DNA of 64,000 bases from Hordeum vulgare subsp. vulgare (GCF_904849725.1 NC_058518.1:391145581-391209580), one strand, 5' to 3'. Numbered from the stretch's first letter, positions 32,498 to 45,076 are shown. The notes: generated by a model not told the origin, from the sequence alone. Program-made: numbers and translations.

Positions 32498-34039
32498 TGC
32501 TACTTCTTGAGCTTGCATTGGTTTTTCCCTTGAAGAGGAAAGGGTGATGCAGCAAAGTAGAAGTAAGTATTTCCCTGAGTTTGAGAACCAAGGTATCAAT
32601 CCAGTAGGAGTATCAAGATGAGGCACCAATGAACCTGCGCAAAAGCAAACAAACTTGCACCAACGCGATAAAGGGGTTGTCAATCCCTTCACGATTACTT
32701 GCAAGGTGATATTTGAAGGAGATGAAAGGTGAAAAGAAATAAAAGTGCAGCAAAGTAATTTTTTAGATATGAATGGATGATGTGTAAAATAGACCCGAGG
32801 GCCATAGTGTTCACTGGAGGCTTCTCTCATGATAGCAAGTATTACGGTGGGTGAACGAATTACTGTCGAGCAATTGATAGAATCGCGCAAAGTCATGACG
32901 ATATCTAAGGCAATGATCATACATATAGGCATCACGTCCGAGACAAGTAGACCGATATTGTCTACATCTACTACTATTACTCCACACATCGACCGCTATC
33001 CAGCATGCATCTAGTGTATTAAGTTCATAACAAACGGAGTAACGCCTTAAGCAAGATGACATGATGTAGAGGGATAAATTCATGCAATATGATATAAACC
33101 CCATCTTTTTACCCTTGATGGCAACAACACGATGCGTGCCTCGCTACCCCTTCTCTCACTAGGTGAGGACACCGCACGGTATGAACCCAAAACCAAGCAC
33201 TTCACCCATTGCAAGAATTATAGATCAAGTTGGACAAACGAAACCCATAACTCGAAGAGAATTACAAGGATACGAAAATCATGCATATAAGAAATCAGAG
33301 GAGACTCAAATATATTCATAGATAATATGATCATAAATCCACAATGCATCGGATCTCGACAAACACACCGCAAAAGAAAGTTACATCGGATAGATCTTCA
33401 TGAAGATTATGGAAAACTTTGTATTGAAGATCCAAGAGAGAGAAGAAGCCATCTATCTACTAGCTATGGACCCGAAGGTCTGTGGTGAACTACTCACGCA
33501 TCATTGGAGAGGCAATGGTGTTGATGAAGAAGCCCTCCGTGTCCGAATCCCCCTCCGGCAGGGCACCAGAACGGTCCCCAGATGGGATCTCGCGGAGACA
33601 GAAGCTTGCAGCGGCGGAAATCCCTATCTAGGTTTCTTTTTGGGTGTTTCTGTATTTATAGGAATTTATGGCGGTGGAATTATGTCAGTTGGGCCCATGA
33701 GGAGGTCACGAGCCTGCTAGGCCCTCCCGGGGGGTAGGGCGCGCCTACCGGGCTCGTGACTCCCTCGTGGCTCTTCTGGCCTTCTTCTAAAGCTTCGGGG
33801 GTCTTTTTTGGTCCAAAAAAAATCATCGCGAAAGATTTATTCCATTTGGACTCCGTTTGATATTCCTATCTGAAAAAGGTCAAAAACAAGGAAAAAATAG
33901 GAACTGGCACTGGGCTCTAGGTCAATAGGTTAGTCCCAAAAATAATATAAAATAGCATATTCATGCGTATAAAACATCCAAAGTTGATAATATAATATCA
34001 TGGAACGATCAAAATTATAGATACGTTGGAGACGTATCA
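32498..34039 (-). repeat. Element B 5' LTR (right copy, uninterrupted, ~1542 bp)
   Basis: This is the complete copy of the B LTR and shows what the left copy looked like before element C entered. The minus-strand PBS lies 11 bases inside it. The right boundary touches A's RT at 34040. Confidence 0.93.
33652..33661 (-). promoter_or_regulatory. TATA-like box of element B 5' LTR
   Basis: The minus strand reads CTATAAATAC. The same sequence is conserved in the left LTR at 3673-3682. It is a candidate core promoter of the element transcript, running leftward. Confidence 0.55.
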
Positions 34040-34044
34040 AAGCT

Positions 34045-34690
34045 CTGTGGCCTTTCCAATATTATATGTGGATGACATATTGTTGATTGGAAACAACATG
34101 GAGCTTTTGGAGAGCATAAATGATTACTTGAATAAAAGTTTCTCTATGAAGGACCTAGGAGAAGTTGCTTACATTCTAGGCATTAAGATCTATAGGGATA
34201 GATCGAGACGCCTGATAGGACTTTCACAAAGCACATACCTTGATAAAGTTTTGAAGAAGTTCAAAATGGATCAGTCCAAGAAAGGGTTCTTGCCAGCATT
34301 ACAAGGTATAAAATTGAGTAAGATTCTGTGCCCAGCAACTGCGGAAGATAGAGAACAAACGAGTTCCGTCCCCTATGCTTCAGCCGTAGGTTCTATCATG
34401 TATGCAATGATGTGCACTAGACCAGACGTCAGCTTGGCCATAAGTATGGCAGACAGGTTTCAAAGTAATTTAGGAGTGGATCACTGGACGGCGGTCAAGA
34501 ATATTCTGAAGTACCTGAAAAGGACTAAGGAAATGTTTCTCGTTTATGGAGGTGACAAAGAGCTCGTCGTAAAAGGTTACGTCGACGCAAGCTTTGACAC
34601 CGATCCGGATTACTCACAAACCGGATACGTATTTATTCTTAATGGGGGTGCGGTAAGCTGGTGGAGTTCCAAGCAAAGCGTAGCAGATTC
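34045..34690 (+). pseudogene. Element A pol, second segment: catalytic half of reverse transcriptase and first part of RNase H
   Basis: The reading frame resumes directly after element B. The RT active site YVDD is at 34065-34076 (LYVDDILLIGNN), followed by the copia connection motifs AYILGIKIYRDRS and MYAMMCTRPDVSLAISMA. RNase H then begins (YVDASFDTDPDYSQTGY, SWWSSKQS) and stops at 34690, where element E inserted. An apparent start at 34026 is only the tail of element B's LTR read through into this segment. This stretch has no internal stop, unlike the first segment, but it is only an internal fragment. Confidence 0.92.
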
Positions 34691-36502
34691 TGTTGGAAAT
34701 ATGCCCTAGAGGCAATAATAAATTAGTTATTATTATATTTCTTTGTTCATGATAATCGTTTATTATCCATGCTATAATTGTATTGATTGGAAACACAATA
34801 CTTGTGTGGATACATAGACAAAACATTGTCCCTAGTAAGCCTCTAGTTGACTAGCTCGTTGATCAAAGATGGTCAAGGTTTCCTGACCATAGGCAAGTGT
34901 TGTCACTTGATAACTGGATCACATCATTAGGATAATCATGTGATGGACTAGACACAAAACTAATAGACGTAGCATGTTGATCGTGTCATTTTTTGCTACT
35001 GTTTTCTGCGTGTCAAGTATTTATTCCTATGACCATGAGATCATATAACTCACTAACACCGGAGGAATGCTTTGTGTGTATCAAACGTCACAACGTAACT
35101 GGGTGACTATAAAGATGCTCTAAAGGTATCTCCGAAGGTGTCCGTTGAGTTAGTACGGATCAAGACTGGGATTTGTCACTCCGTGTGACAGAGAGGTATC
35201 TCGGGGCCCACTCGGTAATACAACATCACACACAAGCCTTGCAAGCAATGTGACTTAGCGTAAGTCAAGGGATCTTTTATTACGGAACAAATAAAGAGAC
35301 TTGCTGGTAAACAAGATTGAAATAGGTATGCGGATACTGACGATCGAATCTAGGGCAAGTAACATACGGAACGACAAAGGGAATGACATACAGAATTATA
35401 TGAATCCTTGGCACCGAGGTTCAACCAATAAGATCTTCGGAGAGTATGTAGGATCCAATATGGGCATCCAGGTCCCGCTATTGGATATTGACTGAGCAAT
35501 GTCTCGGGTCATGTCTACATAGTTCTCAAACCCGCACGGTGTGCACACTTAAGGTTCGGTGACGTTTCGGTATAGTTGAGTTATAGGTGTTGGTAACCGA
35601 AAGTTCTTCGGAGTCCCGGATGAGATCCAGGACGTCACGAGGAGCTCCGGAATGGTCCGGAGGTAAGGACTGATATATAGGAAGTCCTGTTTTGGTCACC
35701 GGAAAAGTTTCGGGCTTATCGGTAATGTACCGGGAGTGCCGGGAGGGGTGCCGGGGACCATCAGGAGGGGTGTCACGCCCCAAGGGGTCTCATGGTCTAT
35801 GGGAAGAGATAAACCAGCCCCTAGTGGGCTGGAATAAGTTCCTCTAAGGCCCATAAGGTTTGAGAAGGAAAAAACACAAGGTGGAAAGAGTTTCCAAGTG
35901 GGAAGGTGCAATCCTACTCCAAGTAGGATTGGAGTAGGACTCCTCCACCTCCAATTTCGGCCAAACCTTGAAGGTTTGAGGCTGCCTCCTCCCCTCCCTC
36001 CCTCCTATATATACTAGAGGTATTGGGGGTTTTTTGAGACACAACTTTGCCACGTGTTGCTCGACCCTATACCACACAGTTTTTCCTCTAGATCGTATTT
36101 CTGCGGAGCTCGGGCGGAGACCTGCTGAGATAGATCACCACCAACCTCCGGAGCGCCGTCACGCTGCCGGAGAACTCATCTACCTCTCCGTATCTCTTGC
36201 TGGATCAACAAGGCCGAGATCATCATCGAGCTCTACGTGTGCTGAACTCGGAGGTGCCGTCCGTTCGGCACTAGATCGGAGCGGATCGTGGGACGGGTCG
36301 CGGGACGGTTCGTGGGATGGTTCGCGGTGCAGATCGAGGGACGTGAGGACATTCCACTACATCAACCGCGTTTCTTAACGCTTCCTTCTATGCGATCTAC
36401 AAGGGTATGTAGATGGAAATCCCCTCTCGTAGATGGACATCACCATGATAGGTCTTCGTGCGCGTAGGAAAATATTTGTTACCCATGCGACGTTCCCCAA
36501 CA
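34691..36502 (+). repeat. Element E 5' LTR (~1812 bp)
   Basis: TGTTGGAAAT to CCCCAACA, pairing with 41484-43287. The TATA box CTATATATACT is at 36005-36015 after a C/T-rich run. It is followed by GTGGCATCATGAGC, a degenerate initiator-Met PBS. Confidence 0.94.
36005..36015 (+). promoter_or_regulatory. TATA box of element E 5' LTR
   Basis: CTATATATACT. The same box is in the 3' LTR at 42801-42810 and as CTATATATAG in element A's LTR. Confidence 0.65.
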
Positions 36503-37750
36503 GTGGCATCATGAGCTAGGTTCATGCGTAGATGTTATCTCGAGTAGAACACAAAAGTTTTTGTGGGCGGTAATGTGCGATTTGCTGCCCTCCTTAGTGT
36601 TTTCTTGATTCCACGGTATTGTTGGATCGAAGCGGCTCGGACCGACATTACTCGTACGCTTACGAGAGACTGGTTTCATCGCTACGAGCAACCCCGTTGC
36701 TCAAAGATGACTGGCGAGTGTCGGTTTCTCCAACTTTAGTTGAATCGGATTTGACCGGGGCGGTCCTTGGAGAGAGGTTAAATAGCAATTCATACATCTC
36801 CTTTGTGGTGTTTGCGTAAGTAAGATGCGATCCTACTAGATACCCATGGCAACCACGTAAAACATGCAACAACAATTAGAGGACGTCTAACTTGTTTTTA
36901 CAGGGTATGCTTGTGATGTGATATGGCCAACGACGTGATGTGATATGTTGGATGTATGAGATGATCATGTGGTAATAGTTAATATCGACTTGCACGTCGA
37001 TGGTACGGCAACCGGCAGGAGCCATAGGGTTGTCTTTAAACTAACGTTTGTGCTTGCAGATGCGTTTACTATATTGCTAGGACGTAGCTTTAGTAGTAAT
37101 AGCATGAGTAGCACGAAAACCACGATGGTGACACGTTGATGGAGATCATGATGATGGAGATCATGGTGTGACGCCAATGACAAGAAGATCGTGCTGGTGC
37201 TTTGGTGATGGAGATCAAGAAGCACATGATGATGGCCATATCATGTCACTTATGAATTGCATGCGATGTTAATCCTTTATGCACCTTATCTTGCTTAGAT
37301 GACGGTAGCTTTATGAGGTGATCTCTCACTAAAATTTCAAGACGAAATTATGTTCTCCCCGACTGTGCACCGTTGTGACAGTTTGTCGTTTCGAGACACC
37401 ACATGATGATCGGGTGTGATAGACTCAATGTTCACATACAACGGGTGCAAAACAGTTGCACACGCGGAACACTCGGGTTAAACTTGACGAGCCTAGCATG
37501 TGCAGACATGGCCTCAGAACACAAGAGACCAAAAGGTCGAGCATGAATCGTATAGTTGATATGATTAGCATAGAGATGCTTACCACTAAAACTATTCTCG
37601 ACTCACGTCATGATCGGACTTGAGATAGTGGATTTGGATCATGTACCACTCAAATGACTAGAGAGATGTACTTTTTGAGTGGGAGTTCTTAAGTAATATG
37701 ATTAATTGAACAAATTATCATGAACATAGTCTAATGGTCTTTGCGAATTA
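36503..37750 (+). other. Element E untranslated leader
   Basis: PBS remnant at 36504-36517, then a long leader without a supported ORF, as is usual for BARE-type elements. A short direct repeat GTGATGTGATATG occurs near 36913 and 36935. Confidence 0.6.
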
Positions 37751-40700
37751 CGATGTAGCTTGCGCTATAGCTCTACTGTTTTTATATGTTCCTAGAGAAA
37801 ATTTAGTTGAAACTTGATAGTAGCAAACTTTGCGGACCGAGTCTGTAAAACTTAGGATTGTCCTCATTGCTGCGCAGAAGGCTTATGTCCTTAATGCACC
37901 ACTCGGTGTGCTGCACCTCGAGCATCGTCTGTGGATGTTGTGAACATCCGACATACACGTTTCTGATGACTACGCGATAGTTCAGTGCAAAATACTTAAT
38001 GGCTTAGAAGCAAGGCGCCGAAGACGTTTTGAAACGTCACGGAACATAAGAGATGTTCTAAAGAGATGAAATTGTGATTTCATGCTTGTGCCCTTGTTAA
38101 GAGGTATGAGACCTCCGACAAGATTATTTGTCCATGAAGTGAAGGAGAAAAGCTCAATTGTTGAGCGTGTGCTCAGATTGTCTGAGTACGACAATCACTT
38201 GAATCAAGTGGGAGTTAATCTTCCAGATGAGATAGTGATGGTTCTCCAAAGTCACTGCCACCAAGCTGTGAGAGACTCGTGATGAACTATAACATGTCAA
38301 GGATAGATACAATGATCCTTGAGTGATTCGCGATGTTTGACACTGCGAAAGTAGAAATCAAGAAGGAGCATCAATAGTTGATGGTTAGTAAAACCACTAA
38401 GTTACAAGAAAGGCAAGGGCTAGAAGGGATACTTCATGAAACGGCAAAACAGTTGCTGCACTAATGAAGAGACCCAATATTAAACCCAAACCCGAGACTA
38501 AGTGCTTCTGTTATGAGGGGAACGGTCACTGAGGCAGAGCTACCCTAGATGCTTGGTAGATAAGAAGGCTGGCAAAGTCGACAGAAGTATATTTGTTATA
38601 CATGATGTTGATGTGTACTTTACTAGTACTCCTAGTAGCGCGAGGGTATTGGATACCTGTTTGGTTGCTAAGGGATTAGTAACACGAAATGGAAGCTACG
38701 GAATAAACGGAGACTAGCTAAAGGCAAGGTGACGATACGTGTTGGAAGTGTTTCCAAGGTTGATATGACAAACATCGCACGCTCCCTCTACCATCGGGAT
38801 TGGTGTTAAACCTAAATAATTGTTATTTGGTGCTTGCGTTAAGCATGAACATGATTGGATCGTGTTTATTGCAATACGATTATTCATTTAAGGAGAATAA
38901 TGGTTACTCTATTTGCTTGAATAATCACCTTCAATGGTTTATCGAATCTCGATCGTAGTGTTACGCATGTTCATGATATTGGTGCCAAAAGATACAAGGT
39001 AATGATGATAGTACCATTTACTTGTGGCACTGCCGTTGAGTCATGTTGGTATAAATTGCATGAAGAGGCTCCATGCTGATGGATCTTTATACTCACTTTC
39101 TTTTGAATCACTTGTAACATGCAAATCATACCACATGAGCAAGGCCTTGTTTTCATTGAGATGAAACAAGATAGTAACTTGTTGGAAGTAATACATTTTG
39201 TTGTATGCAGTCCAATGGGTGCTGAGGCACGCAATGGATATCATTGTGTTCTTACTTCAATGACGATTTGAATAGATACATGAGTATTTACTTAATGAAT
39301 CACAAGTCTGAAATATTGAAAAAGTTCAATTCTGTTTCAGAGTGAAGTTTGTTGTAACAAGAGGATAAACTGTCTACGATATGATCATAGAGATGAATAT
39401 CTGAGTTGCGAGTTTTGGTACACAGTTAAGACAATGTGGAAGTTGTTTCACAATTTATGCCACCTAGAACACCATAGTGTGATGGTGTGTCCGAACATCA
39501 TAGCCGCGCCCTATTTGGTATGGTGCAAAATATGATGTCTCTTATAGAATTACCACTATCGTTTATGGGTTATGCATTAGAGACAACCGCATTCAGTTTA
39601 AATAGGGCACCGCGTATTTCCATTGAGATGACACAGTATAGACTGAGGTTTAGAGAAATTTTAGCTGTCGTTTCTTGAAAGTTTAGGGTTGCGACGCTTA
39701 TATGAAAAGGTTTCAGTCTAATAAGCTCGAACCCAAAGCGGATAAATGCATCTTCATAGGATATCCAAAACAGTTGGATACATCTCCTATCTCAGATCCG
39801 GAAGCAACGTGTTTGTTTCTAGAAACGGGTCCTTTCTCGAGGAAAGGTTTATCTCGAAAGAATTGAGTGGGAGGGTGGTGGAACTTGATGAGGTTAGTGA
39901 ACCGTCACTTCAACCAGTGTGTAGCAGTGCGCAGGAAGATGTTCCTGTGGCGCCTACACCAACTGAAGTGGAAACTAATGATGGTGATCATTGAGCTTCG
40001 GATCAAGTTACTACAAACCTCGTAGGTCGACAAAGGTTGCGTACTACTACAGAGTGGTACAGTAACCCTATCTTGGAGGTCATGTTGTTGAGAAACAATG
40101 AACCTACGAGTTATGGAGAAGCAATGGTGGGCCCGGATTCCGACAAATGGCTGGAGGCCATGAAATCCGAGAGAGGATCCATGTATAAAACAAAGTGTAG
40201 ACTTTGAAAGAACTACTTGATGGTAGTAAGACTATTAAGTAAAGATGGATCTTTAAAAGGAAGACAGACGATGATGGTGATAAGTCACTAGTAAGAAAAG
40301 CTCGACTTGTCACAAAGATGTTTCCGACAAGATCAAAGAGTTGACTATGATGTGACTTTCTAACTCGTAGCGATGCTAAATGTCTGTTGGAATTTTGTTA
40401 GTAGTTGCTGCATTATTTGTGAAATATTGCACATAGGAAGACAAAACTTTGTTTCCTCGACGGTTTCCTTGAGGAAAGATTGTATGTGATACAATCAGAA
40501 GGTTTTGTTGATCCTAAAGATACAAACAAGTATGCAAGCTCCAGCGATCCTTCTATGGACTGGTGCAAGCATCTCGGAGTTGGAATATATGCTTTGATGA
40601 GTTGGTCAAAGCTTTGGGTTTGTACAAGGTTTATGAGAAACTTGTATTTCCAAAGAAGTGAGTGGGAGCACTATGGAATTTCTAATAAGTATATGCGGTT

Positions 40701-41460
40701 GACATATTGTTGATCAGAAGTGATACAGAATTTCTATGAAGCATAAAAAGGTTGTTTGAAAGGAGTTTTTCAAAGGAATACTTGTATTGCACTACTTGAA
40801 CATTGAGCATCAAGATCTATGGAGATAGATCGAAACGCTTAATACAAGTTTCAACAAGGTGCATGCCTTGACAAGTTCTTGAAGGAGTTCAAAATAGATC
40901 AGCAAAGAAAGGAGTTCTTGGTTATGTTGTAAGGTGTGAATTTGAGTAAGACTCAAAACCCGACCACCGCATAAGAAAGAGAAAAGACGAAGGTCGTCCC
41001 CTATGCCTTAGCCGTAGACTCTACAGTATGCCATGCTGTGTACTGCACCTGGTGTGTGCCTTGCCACAAGTCTGCTAAGAGGTACAGAGAGTGATCCATG
41101 ATTAAATCACTGAACAACAGTCAAAGTTATCCTTAGTAACTAAGGGACTAAGCAATTTTTCTCGATTATGGAGGTGGTTAAAGAGTTCATCGTAAAGGGT
41201 TACGTTGATGCAAGATTTGACACTAATCCGAATAACTATGAGTAGTGAAACGGATTCGTATAGTAGAGTAGATATTTGGAGTATTTCCGAATAGCACGTA
41301 GTAGCAGCATCTATAACATAAAGATTTGTAAATAACACACGGATCTGAAAGTTTCAGAACCGTTGACTAAAACCTCTCTCACGAGCAAGACGTGATCAGA
41401 CCCCAGAACTATATGGGTGTTAGATTCGTTAGAATCACATGGTGATGTGAACTAGATTAT
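37751..41460 (+). pseudogene. Element E gag-pol, heavily degraded
   Basis: Fragments in several frames follow the copia order: a gag end near 38281-38560 with a damaged zinc knuckle (KCFCYEGNGH then a stop), a protease trace near 38640, integrase pieces (39056-39110; NMMSLIELPLSFMGYALETT at about 39530-39590), the integrase-RT linker (ELSGRVVELDEV near 39870), RT pieces from about 40125 (MVGPDSDKWLEAMKSE) to 40720, and RNase H traces at about 40960-41230. Many stops and small indels are present. It encodes no plausible product. Confidence 0.82.
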
Positions 41461-41483
41461 TGACTCTAGTGCAAGTGGGAGAC

Positions 41484-43287
41484 TATTGGAAATATGCCCT
41501 AGAGGCAATAATAAATTAGTTATTATTATATTTCTTTGTTCATGATAATCGTTTATTATCCATGCTATAATTGTATTGATTGGAAACACAATACTTGTGT
41601 GGATACATAGACAAAACACTGTCCCTAGTAAGCCTCAAGTTGACTAGCTCGTTGATCAAAGATGGTCAACGTTTCCTGACCATAGGCAATTGTTGTAACT
41701 TGATAACTAGATCACATCATTAGGAAAATCATGTGATGGACTAGACCCAAAACTAATAGACGTAGCATGTTGATCGTGTCATTTTGTTGCTACTATTTTC
41801 TGCGTGTCAAGTATTTATTCCTATGACCATGAGATCATATAATTCACTGACACCGGAGGAATGCTTTGTGTGTATCAAACGTCACAACGTAACTAGGTGA
41901 CTATAAAGATGCTCTACAGGTATCTCCGAAGGTGTCCGTTGAGGTAGTACGGATCAAGACTGGGATTTGTCACTCCGTGTGACGGAGAGGTATGTCGGGG
42001 CCCACTTGGTAATACAACATCACACACAAGCCTTGCAACAAAATGTGACTTAGTGTAAGTCAAGGTATCTTGTATTACAGAACGAGTAAAGAGACTTGCC
42101 GGTAAACAAGATTGAAATAGGTATGCGGATACCGACGATCGAATCTCGGGCAAGTAACATACCGAAGGACAAAGGGAATGACGTACAGGATTATATGAAT
42201 CCTTGGCACTGAGGTTCAACCAATAAGATCTTTGGAGAGTATGTAGGATCCAATATGGGCATCCAGGTCGCGCTATTGGATATTGACCGAGGAATGTCTC
42301 GGGTCATGTCTACATAGTTCTCGAACCCGCAGGGTCTGCACACTTAAGGTTCGGTGACGTTTCGGTATAGTTGAGTTATAGGTGTTGGAAACTGGAAGTT
42401 GTTCGGAGTCCCGAATGAGATCCAAGACGTCACGAGGAGCTCCGAAATGGTCTGGAGGTAAAGAATGATATATAGGAAGTCCTGTTTTGGTCACCGGAAA
42501 AGTTTCGGGCTTATCGGTAATGTACCGGGAGTGCAGGGAGGGGTGCCGGGGACCATCGGGAGGGGTGTCACGCCCCAAGGGGTCTCATGGGCTATGGGAA
42601 GAGATAAACCAGCCCCTAGTGGGCTGGAATAAGTTCCCACTAAGGCCCATAAGGTTTGAGAAGGAAAACACACAAGGTGGAAAGAGTTTCCAAGTGGGAA
42701 GGTGGAATCCTACTCCAAGTAGGATTGGAGTAGGACTCCTCCACCTCTAGTTTCGGCAAAACCTTGAGGGTTTGAGGCTGCCTCCTCCCCTCCCTCCCTC
42801 CTATATATACTAAAGGTATTGGGGGTTTTTTGAGACACAACTTTGCCACGTGCTGCTCGACCCTATACCACGCAGTTTTTCCTCTGGATCGTATTTCTGC
42901 GGAGCTCGGGCGTTGCCCTGCTGAGATAGATCACCACCAACCTCCGGAGCGCCGTCACACTGCCGGAGAACTCATCTACCTCTCCATCTCTCTTTCTGGA
43001 TCAAGAAGGCAGAGATCATCGTCGAGCTGTATGTGTGCTGAACGCGGAGGTGCCGTTCGTTCGGCACTAGATCGGAGCGGATCGTGGGACGGTTCGTGGG
43101 ACGGTTCGCGGGGCGGATCGAGGGACGTGAGGACCTTCCACGACATCAACCGTGTTTCTTAACGCTTCCTGTTGTGCGATCTACAAGGGTACGTAGATCA
43201 GAAATCCCCTCTCGTAGATGGACATCACCATGATAGGTCTTCGTGCGCGTAGGAAAAATTCTGTTTCCCATGCGACATTCCCCAACA
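41484..43287 (+). repeat. Element E 3' LTR (~1804 bp)
   Basis: It starts TATTGGAAATATGCCC directly after the purine tract GCAAGTGGGAGAC (41471-41483) and ends CCCCAACA before GATTC. Confidence 0.94.
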
Positions 43288-43292
43288 GATTC

Positions 43293-43615
43293 TACATGTG
43301 AAGCGGAGTACATGGTTGCCTCGGAGGCAGCAAAAGAGGGTGTCTGGATGAAGCAGTTCATGACGGATCTTGGAGTTGTGTAGAGCGCACTAAATCCAAT
43401 AACTCTGTTATGTGACAACACTGGTGCCATTGCCTTAGCAAAGGAACCAAGGTTTCACAAGTAGACCAGACACATCAAACGACGCTTCAACCTCATCCGC
43501 GACTACGTCGAAGGAGAGGACGTGAATATTTGCAAAGTGCACACGGATCTGAATGTAGCAGACCCGGTGACTAAACCTCTTCCACGGGCAAAACATGATC
43601 GACACCAGAACTGTA
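43293..43615 (+). pseudogene. Element A pol, third segment: C-terminal RNase H
   Basis: After element E and its GATTC target duplication, A continues with the RNase H core (CEAEYMVASEAAKEGVWMKQ), the CDNTGAIALAKEP motif and the typical copia C-terminal motif VHTDLNVADPVTKPL. In-frame stops include TAG near 43381 (after DLGVV) and another TAG near 43461 (HK-stop-TRHIKRR). Together with the segment ending at 34690 it completes one RNase H domain, which confirms that E is an insertion into A. Confidence 0.9.
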
Positions 43616-43680
43616 TGGGTGTTAGATTTATTACAATGTAAATCGCATGGCGATGTGAGGACTAGATTATTGACTCTAGT

Positions 43681-43693
43681 GCAAGTGGAAGAC
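43681..43693 (+). other. Element A polypurine tract (PPT)
   Basis: The purine-rich run GCAAGTGGAAGAC lies immediately before the LTR start TGTTGGAAAT at 43694. The same tract, GCAAGTGGGAGAC, precedes the 3' LTR of the related element E. It is the expected primer for plus-strand DNA synthesis. Confidence 0.8.
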
Positions 43694-44265
43694 TGTTGGA
43701 AATATGCCCTAGAGGCAATGATAAATAGTTATTATTATATTTCTTGTTTAAAGATAATTGTTTATTATCCATGCTATAATTGTATTGAATGAAAACATAG
43801 ATACATGTGTGGATACATAGACAATACAATGTCCCAAGCAAGCCTCTAGTTGGCTAGCCAGTTGATCAAGGATAGTCAAGGTTTTCTGACAATGTGCAAG
43901 TGTTGTTGCTTGATAACTAGATCGCATCATTAGGAGAATCATGTGATGGACTAGACCCAAACTATGAATGTATCATATTGATCGTGTCATTTTATTGCTA
44001 TTGTTTTCTGCGTGTCAAGTATTTATTCCTATGATCATGAGATCATATAACTCACTGGCACCGGAGGAATACCTTGTGTGCATCAAACGTCACAACGTAA
44101 CTGGGTGACTATAAAGGTGTTCTATAGGTATCTCCGAAGGTATCCGTTGCGTTAGTATGGATCAAGACTGGGATTTGTCACTCCGTGTGACAAAGAGGTA
44201 TCTCGGGGCCCACTCGGTAATACAACATCACTCACAAGCCTTGCAAGATATGTGACTAAGTGTAA
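43694..44265 (+). repeat. Element A 3' LTR, left part (interrupted by element F)
   Basis: It starts TGTTGGAAATATGCCC and aligns with the LTRs of element E (34691 and 41484). It stops at TGTAA where element F begins. The rest of the LTR resumes at 57389. Confidence 0.92.
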
Positions 44266-44776
44266 TGTCGTGGTTTTGTCACGGCAGATGTCCTCTTGAA
44301 AGGACTTAGTGTTGGAGCCATCGCACCTTGGTGGCGACTCAAAGGGGTTGATCAGAAGCGAGACAGAGATTTACCCAGGTTCGGCCCCTTGTGAGGAGGT
44401 AAAGGCCTACGTCCAGCTTGGTGTTTGTATTGATGGTGTCTCGATTACAAGGGGGGGCGTAACTCGCCTGACCTAGCACTCGATGATTTCTAACCTCTCC
44501 TCTCCTTCCCTGGGACTCGCCTTTATATACAGGTCGAGCCCTTAGGGTTTACAAGAGTCCTTGCCTTTACACAAATCGTGATTCTTTCTGTCTCTAAGTC
44601 GCCATCTTTCCAAGACTTGGAGATCTTCCCAACGACGGATTCTTCCCAAAGATCTTGAACCGCCATCTGGCTCCTGGCCTCACCGGGCCCAAGCCTAAAT
44701 CACATTGAAGATGAGTCGCCAGCTTGGTGACCCGGCCCAACTAGGGCGGGTTACCCAACAGATAATATCCCCAACA
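44266..44776 (-). repeat. Element F 3' LTR (left copy, 511 bp)
   Basis: TGTCGTGGTTTTGTCACGG to ATCCCCAACA on the plus strand. It is followed by TTAGGCCCCAGA, the complement of the PPT (minus strand TCTGGGGCCTAA). The minus-strand TATATAAA lies at 44522-44529. Confidence 0.94.
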
Positions 44777-45076
44777 TTAGGCCCCAGATTGACTTGAATT
44801 TGTTCAAGCCAATATTTTCACCCAGTGAGGGGCGACTCATCCCACTCCTATTATGCACCATGCACTTAAACCGCCGTTTGTTGCGGAGATACCTAAGTCG
44901 CCGAACTACTTCTTGTTAGCATTATCTTATCCCTTTAATTTCGGAAGAGATATTGACGTAATCCCCAACGGATCCTTCGGCACTGATATCCCGAAAATTA
45001 TGGGCGCCATCATGGCGAATCTTTATCCTATTTGGCAGTTCCCGCTCGTGGCGCCTCGATTCCAGTGCCTGACCTA
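44777..45076. other. Element F region between 3' LTR and antisense-gene promoter
   Basis: Minus-strand PPT TCTGGGGCCTAA (44777-44788) abuts the LTR. The rest shows no gene and probably carries upstream promoter sequence of the antisense gene. Confidence 0.6.

Larger units (their letters stand above)
2520..34039 (-). mobile_element. Element B: non-autonomous Athila-type gypsy-like LTR retrotransposon (minus strand) inserted in A
   Basis: Read on the minus strand, the LTRs start TGATACGTTGGAGACG-like (TGATACGTCTCCAACGTATC) and end AAGTAGCA. Both LTRs and a 3.8-kb internal region (28696-32497) are present. The target duplication is GAGCT (2515-2519) against AAGCT (34040-34044), with one mismatch. 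It broke A's RT between the DNA-binding region and YVDD. The PBS is complementary to the tRNA-Asp 3' end. I see no gag, protease, RT or integrase, so it must have moved with proteins supplied by another element. Element C lies inside its 3' LTR. The exact family (Sabrina/WHAM-like group) is not certain from sequence alone. Confidence 0.88.
34691..43287 (+). mobile_element. Element E: decayed BARE-1/WIS/Angela-type copia retrotransposon inserted in A
   Basis: LTR ends are TGTTGGAAATATGCCC (right copy TATTGGAAATATGCCC) and CCCCAACA, with a perfect GATTC target duplication at 34686-34690 and 43288-43292. It belongs to the same family as its host A and broke A's RNase H. In the first ~270 aligned LTR bases I count about nine substitutions. 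The internal region (36503-41483) is far more decayed than the LTR pair suggests, so E was probably a defective copy when it moved. Confidence 0.93.

Noticed and set aside
42273..42578. 101-codon minus-strand ORF, also seen at 35526-35783
   Set aside because: It is within the BARE/Angela-type LTR and recurs in each LTR copy. It is antisense to the LTR transcript, without motifs.
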